A stretch of 12,088 bases of DNA from assembly GCA_964367715.1 (NCBI GenBank), contig CAYIYO010000056.1:1-12088 (forward strand), given 5' to 3'. The stretch is from CAYIYO01 sp964367715. Lineage in GTDB: Bacteria; Chlamydiota; Chlamydiia; Chlamydiales; Criblamydiaceae. The notes beneath the pieces were generated by a model that was not told the DNA's origin, did no database searches, and saw only the letters and a list, made by a program, of their open reading frames with translations. Positions 8,127 through 12,088 of this stretch are shown here, in pieces (the stretch's first letter is position 1; each line of letters opens with the position of its first letter). The position numbers were made by a program, and so were the translations under genes.

Positions 8127-8153
8127 TCACCTCTCTTAAAATGTGAAAGGTGA
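8127..8153 (-). promoter_or_regulatory. Inverted repeat that could mask the hutH ribosome binding site
   Basis: On the minus strand TCACCT (8148-8153) can pair with AGGTGA (8127-8132), the core of the hutH ribosome site, across a 15-nt loop; one further U-G pair may extend the stem. Only transcripts that begin upstream of about 8153, such as read-through from the M50/HlyD gene, would contain both arms. A transcript from the proposed promoter would lack the first arm. The hairpin is short and may be chance. Confidence 0.25.
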
Positions 8154-8182
8154 TCATAACGCCAATACAAAAATAGCGCCAA
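8153..8182 (-). promoter_or_regulatory. Candidate sigma-70-type promoter of the hut operon
   Basis: Read on the minus strand, TTGGCG (8177-8182) stands 18 nt before TATGAT (8153-8158). This matches the -35 consensus at four of six positions and the -10 consensus at five of six. Transcription would start near 8146, giving a hutH leader of about 22 nt that still contains the ribosome site. An AT-only inverted repeat with arms TATAAA/TTTATA (8183-8195) lies directly upstream and could act as an UP-like element or operator. There is no clear terminator after the preceding gene, so read-through from 8202 upward is also possible. Confidence 0.45.
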
Positions 8183-8184
8183 TA
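8160..8184. repeat. Pair of 8-bp direct repeats in the hutH promoter region
   Basis: CGCCAATA occurs exactly at 8160-8167 and again at 8177-8184, 17 bp apart start to start. The second copy overlaps the proposed -35 hexamer and the first lies between -35 and -10. That position would suit a repressor site for the hut operon. No regulator gene is in the window and the link is inference. Confidence 0.5.
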
Positions 8185-8201
8185 TAAATTTTATACTTTG
8201 T

Positions 8202-10331
8202 TTAAATACTTCCTTCTTTCCAGAAAATTTGCATGACATTGTGAATAACGCGGCCGAGTAGTGAGCGCCAAGGACCCTGCATATAGACCTGGCCTGTTTT
8301 GCCGAAGCGGAGTTTTGCCGGGTCGTGATTATCGAGTTTTACGTGTACCACGTAGTAGGAGTCGACCATTCTGAGGGCTCCTGATTGCTTCTCATCTGCA
8401 ACCGGAAGAGCGCCTTTATAAGTCGATGCAAGCTGTGGATAGGCTAGGAATTCTTCTCGTGTCGGGTTGATTCGTGTAATTTCTCCTGTGAAGGAGTCTT
8501 GAGAGGAAGGGATACGAAATTCTACTTTTTTGCCTAATTTCACTGCAGCGATATTGTCTTCGGGGACAAAGAAGACCACTTCAAGACTCGAAGGATCTCC
8601 AATTTTTCCGATGACGTTATCTTTGGAAAGATAGAGACCTCTGCGTAGGAAGTCTTGTAAGAAGTAGACATCGCCATCGACTTCTGCTTTGATGATGAGC
8701 TCTTGACGTTGCCCTTGCATGGCTTGCCATTTTTGGTTGCTGGAGGCTTGTTCGGCGCTTTTTTCGGGGATGTAGGCGCGGTCTTTGTCTTCAAAGCCTA
8801 GGAGATAGACGTTTTTTTCAAGAACCTTACGTTGGACTCCCTCCGCGGCGATATTCGCGTCGAGTTGTGGAGAGGCCATTTCAATGATAGGATCTCCCAC
8901 TTTAACGTGTTGCCCTCTGACGATATTCACTTTGGTAATCATTCCATCGTACGGGATATAGATCGTCTGAGCTTTTAGAGGCACTGTGATGCCATTAAAT
9001 GACACTGTGTGTGGCAAGGGAAGCACAAACCAGCAGAAAGCCATTAAGACCGCGCTTGCTGTGATAAAAAGACGAATATTGGCTTTTAAATGACTTCTCA
9101 ACTGGTACACCGCCTTGAGTTCACTGGCCAATGGCCAAATTAAGAAAATACCGATTTCAACAAAAAAGAGAAAAATCCCTAATACTTTTGTAAATTTGTA
9201 GTAGACGAAGATCGCTATCGATGTGTAGAGAAATAAACGATAGATCCATGTGTAGATTGCGTAGACAAAAAGACCTACAAAACGTTGGTCGCTGACATGC
9301 TCTTCTGGACAGGGCATTTGCATTCCTAAAAGAAATTGACGGATCTTCCATCGCGCGAGGTTGAAGGAGCGGTATTGTAAGTTATCGATCCCCCAAAGGT
9401 CGCAGAGAATGTAGTATCCATCAAAACGGACGGCAGGGTTCAAGTTGATGACGAGGGTGGAGACCCAGGTGATGGAGGCGACGACGAAGAAGATACTGTT
9501 CATTGTTCCTGGAGCTGTAAAAAACCATCCTATTGTCGACAAGCCTGCGATGACTGATTCTGCGATAATTCCTGCTGCGGAGATGTAGAGACGCTGTTTA
9601 CGGCTTTTCAACTTCCATCCATCGGTAACATCTGTATAGAGAACCGGCCAGAGAACAATAAAGGCTAGCCCCATCGAAGGGACGTAGAGACCGTATTTTT
9701 TTGCGGTGTATGCATGAGAGAATTCGTGGACCATTTTCACCATTGAAATGGCGAGCCCATAAATGATAAATCCTTGAACGTTAAAAAAGTATGTGAACGT
9801 ATGAAAGAACTCCCCTAATCGCGTGAAGAGCATAAACAGCCCTATGATACTGGCGAACCCGTATAAAAAGAATGCCGTACTTGATCCAAAGGGCTTTACG
9901 TATTTCAATGTGCGTGTGAGAAATTTATCTGGATTAAAGATAGGGATTTTAATGAAAAGATAGTTGTAGATGACCCACATAAAGATGTTTTGTTTTTTGC
10001 TTTCTTTTATCTTTTCGATTTGCTCCGAAGGGCGAAGAAGAGCTAACAACTCTTGTTGATATGCATCAAAAAAGAAAAACTTTATCTGATCTTTTGTCAC
10101 ACGTAGAGTCGTCGTCTTTTCGACATCTTCGGCGAGGTCATCGAGTTTCATTCCCTGCTTATGATGTTGAAAGATGAGAGCTTCAGCCCATGTCAGCTTA
10201 AAAAATTTGGCACGAATGGGGTCGTATAGATTAAATGTGGGGGATCCGTCAACCTCTTCGGGACCAGGATATAGCTCTAGATCTCGTCTAAAAATTGGGA
10301 GTGGTGATTCATCATCAAATAGGCTTGGCAT
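8202..10331 (-). CDS. Membrane protein: PqqD-like region, M50 zinc peptidase core, HlyD adaptor
   Basis: This 709-residue protein has three parts. Residues about 33-100 (from NLYDPIRAKFFKLTWAEALI) resemble the PqqD-like winged-helix region found at the front of some M50/HlyD fusions. Residues about 117-437 contain many hydrophobic segments and the M50 site-2-protease signatures: zinc motif HEFSH (202-206) and NPAVRFDGYYIL (298-309) with the third-ligand aspartate D304. Residues about 445-690 are periplasmic-adaptor-like. A lipoyl-type half (IYIPYDGMITKVNIVRGQHV, 457-476) and a second half (about 544-580) flank a short helical stretch, followed by beta-rich sequence. All metal ligands are present, so it may be an active peptidase. 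The start at 10331 is supported by AGAGGAAA 8 nt upstream; a GTG at 10352 has no such site. The divergent TolC-family gene suggests joint work in export or efflux. The substrate is unknown. Confidence 0.85.
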   Translation of the reverse strand: MPSLFDDESPLPIFRRDLELYPGPEEVDGSPTFNLYDPIRAKFFKLTWAEALIFQHHKQGMKLDDLAEDVEKTTTLRVTKDQIKFFFFDAYQQELLALLRPSEQIEKIKESKKQNIFMWVIYNYLFIKIPIFNPDKFLTRTLKYVKPFGSSTAFFLYGFASIIGLFMLFTRLGEFFHTFTYFFNVQGFIIYGLAISMVKMVHEFSHAYTAKKYGLYVPSMGLAFIVLWPVLYTDVTDGWKLKSRKQRLYISAAGIIAESVIAGLSTIGWFFTAPGTMNSIFFVVASITWVSTLVINLNPAVRFDGYYILCDLWGIDNLQYRSFNLARWKIRQFLLGMQMPCPEEHVSDQRFVGLFVYAIYTWIYRLFLYTSIAIFVYYKFTKVLGIFLFFVEIGIFLIWPLASELKAVYQLRSHLKANIRLFITASAVLMAFCWFVLPLPHTVSFNGITVPLKAQTIYIPYDGMITKVNIVRGQHVKVGDPIIEMASPQLDANIAAEGVQRKVLEKNVYLLGFEDKDRAYIPEKSAEQASSNQKWQAMQGQRQELIIKAEVDGDVYFLQDFLRRGLYLSKDNVIGKIGDPSSLEVVFFVPEDNIAAVKLGKKVEFRIPSSQDSFTGEITRINPTREEFLAYPQLASTYKGALPVADEKQSGALRMVDSYYVVHVKLDNHDPAKLRFGKTGQVYMQGPWRSLLGRVIHNVMQIFWKEGSI

Positions 10332-10496
10332 AGGGTATTTCCTCTTGACCACACCTTATCCGAAACCGTAAATTTGAAAAAACATAAATTTTTAATTTAC
10401 AAATATAAATCAAGTCAGGTATCTAATCAGTTTAGCCTAAAAACAAGCGACAAGATAAGCCAGCCTTATGACATTTCTAATGGAGCCAAAACGCAG
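10332..10496. promoter_or_regulatory. Shared AT-rich control region of the divergent adaptor and TolC-family genes
   Basis: This 165-nt gap separates two divergent starts and must hold both promoters unless they lie inside the genes. Its centre has an inverted repeat with arms TAAATT (10385-10390) and AATTTA (10394-10399). Overlapping -10-like hexamers occur next to it: TATAAA on the plus strand (10404-10409) and TATATT on the minus strand (10402-10407). I found no convincing -35 for either. On the plus strand TTGAAA (10374-10379) with TACAAA (10398-10403), 18 nt apart, is a weak alternative. Confidence 0.4.
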
Positions 10497-12029
10497 ATGA
10501 AAAACAAGACTCTCGCAAAAGCAACGATGATGGTGACCGCGGCAACGCTTCTTAGCAGTTGTAATTGTCCCGATTATAGCAATATGTGTGCAATTCGTCA
10601 GGCAAACAGTCAAACAGACTTAGACGTTCTTTATTCTGACGTCGACCTTCCTAATCGCCCGCTGACATATGATGATATTATTGACATTACGATGCAGCGG
10701 AACTTAAATATGGCGGTGAAGGCACAGGAATATGCGATTCAGCAGGAAATCACGACTCGTCAACGTTTTCGTATGTTGCCAGGAATCAAATTCAACTTTG
10801 AACAATCCGGAAGAAATGAAAATACCGCATCCTCTTCACAGTCATTGCAGCCAGGCGTACCACCAGCTCCATTGAGTATTTCTTCTCAGCAGTATGTCCA
10901 ACGATGGGATATGAATCTCGTGTGGAACTTACTCGACTTTGGTCTCTCCTACTACCGTCATCGCCAGGAGTGCAACCGAACGATGATTGCACAATTAGAG
11001 TATCAAAGACTTAAACAAAATACCATTGTCGATGTCAGCAGACAGTACTGGAAAGGGATTGCATCCAAGATGGCAATGGAAGATTCTCGCTCCTTAATTG
11101 ACAAGTCTGAGTTGCAGCAGAGTAATATCCGCCGCCAGATGGAATCGAAAGTTATTTCGGAGATACAAGGACTTCGAAATGAAAATCAGCTGATCAACAT
11201 CCATGCCCAGCTACAAGGATATGAAAAAGAGTACCATAGCGCAAAGTACGAGCTTGCTATTTTGATGGGACTTCCTCCATCGATTGACTTTGAATTGGCT
11301 TCCGTGAGCAACCTGCGCACAGACACTATAGTGGGTAATCTTGACGAGCTTGAGCAGTATGCGCTATTGAATCGTCCAGAGCTTTTTTCTGCGGATTTAG
11401 ATGAAAAGATTCGTGTAGACGAAGTAAAAGCCGCAATTTTACAAATGTTTCCAGGTGTAGAGCTGTTTGGTGGACCTTACCATGACAGCAACTCCTTTCT
11501 GTTATTCAACAACTGGTTGGCGGCAGGGGTACGTGCGACGTGGAACCTTTTGGATTCCCCTGGATTTGCCCAAGAAAAAATTATTGGTGACAAAAGAATA
11601 TGCCTTGCACGAAAGAACCGATTGCAGCTATCTGTAGGGATTATGGCTCAGGTGCACTTGGCGTATCACGTTTACCAGGACAATCTGGTTAGCTATATGT
11701 TGGCAAAGGATTTAGAGTCGACGAATAAGCGTTTGTTGTTTGCTGCCCAAAATGAGCAAAAGCAGGGAAAGCTTCATGAGGCTGACATCATTAAATATGA
11801 AGCGGAGCTTCTTTTCTCACAGATCAATACGTTGAAGGCGTATGGAGAGATGGAAAATGCCTTGGAGCAGCTCAATAATGCAATAGGAATGCCTCAATAC
11901 TTCCGCAATGAATTTGAGTATAAATTCGCTGGTAGCGAAAATGATGACCAAGGCAACAACAAAACTGAAAAGACGGAAGACGAAGTTTTCGAGGAAGAGG
12001 TAAAAAACTGGTATTACAAAATAGGGTAA
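10497..12029 (+). CDS. TolC-family outer-membrane efflux lipoprotein
   Basis: This 510-residue protein is predicted to form an outer-membrane channel for export. A lipoprotein signal peptide is clear: positively charged start MKNKTLAK, hydrophobic stretch, then lipobox LSSC with lipidated Cys22. The mature part has the two-fold layout of TolC proteins. Family-like entry helix LTYDDIIDITMQRNLNMAVK is at 56-75. WNLLD occurs at 143-147 in the first half and again at 349-353 in the second. RPELFSADL (293-301) and long amphipathic helices fit the coiled-coil barrel. The C-terminal tail (479-501) is acidic and low in complexity. I chose ATG at 10497, which gives a proper signal peptide; GGAG lies 11 nt upstream. 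A longer TTG-started frame from 10374 would bury the signal sequence. The divergent M50/HlyD gene is the likely adaptor partner. No inner-membrane pump is visible in the window. Confidence 0.9.
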   Translation: MKNKTLAKATMMVTAATLLSSCNCPDYSNMCAIRQANSQTDLDVLYSDVDLPNRPLTYDDIIDITMQRNLNMAVKAQEYAIQQEITTRQRFRMLPGIKFNFEQSGRNENTASSSQSLQPGVPPAPLSISSQQYVQRWDMNLVWNLLDFGLSYYRHRQECNRTMIAQLEYQRLKQNTIVDVSRQYWKGIASKMAMEDSRSLIDKSELQQSNIRRQMESKVISEIQGLRNENQLINIHAQLQGYEKEYHSAKYELAILMGLPPSIDFELASVSNLRTDTIVGNLDELEQYALLNRPELFSADLDEKIRVDEVKAAILQMFPGVELFGGPYHDSNSFLLFNNWLAAGVRATWNLLDSPGFAQEKIIGDKRICLARKNRLQLSVGIMAQVHLAYHVYQDNLVSYMLAKDLESTNKRLLFAAQNEQKQGKLHEADIIKYEAELLFSQINTLKAYGEMENALEQLNNAIGMPQYFRNEFEYKFAGSENDDQGNNKTEKTEDEVFEEEVKNWYYKIG

Positions 12030-12041
12030 TGGAGTCAACTA

Positions 12042-12061
12042 CTCTCGCCTAAAGGCGAAAG
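12042..12061 (+). terminator. Hairpin after the TolC-family gene, possible terminator or repeat element
   Basis: Thirteen bases after the stop codon, TCGCC (12045-12049) and GGCGA (12054-12058) form a five-base-pair stem with a TAAA loop. Two more pairs can form beyond one mismatch. No T-tract follows, so a classic intrinsic terminator is not shown. Further short inverted repeats (GTAGC at 12065-12069 and GCTAC at 12084-12088) run to the window edge, so this could be the start of a longer palindromic repeat element. Confidence 0.35.
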
Positions 12062-12088
12062 CTTGTAGCTAGCCTAAGCGACTGCTAC

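Noticed and set aside
8125..8157. Longer HutH start at 8157
   Set aside because: It has no ribosome site and overlaps the proposed -10 element; ATG at 8124 has a strong site.
10374..10496. 41-codon extension of the TolC-family protein from a TTG start
   Set aside because: It has no ribosome site and would place a clear lipoprotein signal peptide in the interior of the protein.

Overview
The window most plausibly comes from a bacterium of the PVC superphylum, perhaps an environmental (amoeba-associated) chlamydia. The clues are a membrane-peptidase/HlyD fusion of a type I associate with this superphylum, a long helical protein with no recognised family lodged in a metabolic operon, and moderate G+C that varies along the window. 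This placement is inference: there is no rRNA or other phylogenetic marker here.

Layout. Six genes lie head to tail on the minus strand between 8124 and 15. They read hutH, hutU, hutI, an unrecognised 569-residue gene, hutG and a SAM-dependent methyltransferase. The first five are packed with a 15-nt gap, a 4-nt ATGA overlap, a 14-nt overlap and a 20-nt overlap, so they look like one translationally coupled operon. The methyltransferase follows after 60 nt. The four hut enzymes make a complete route: histidine to urocanate (HutH), to imidazolone-propionate (HutU), to N-formimino-glutamate (HutI), to glutamate plus formamide (HutG). No hut regulator or histidine transporter is present. The 77-nt gap in front of hutH holds a plausible promoter, a pair of 8-bp direct repeats and an inverted repeat that could cover the hutH ribosome binding site.

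Upstream of hutH, also on the minus strand (8202-10331), is a 709-residue membrane protein. It combines a PqqD-like N-terminal region, an intact M50 (site-2 protease type) zinc peptidase core and a C-terminal HlyD/membrane-fusion region. Divergent from it, on the plus strand (10497-12029), is a TolC-family outer-membrane lipoprotein. The two share a 165-nt AT-rich control region and probably form the adaptor and outer-membrane parts of an export or efflux machine. No inner-membrane pump (RND, ABC or MFS) is visible.

The most unusual points are the unknown protein gene embedded and coupled inside the hut operon with clearly lower G+C than hutU, and the PqqD-like/M50/HlyD fusion paired with a lipoprotein TolC. 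I saw no tRNA, rRNA, CRISPR array, insertion sequence or phage gene.
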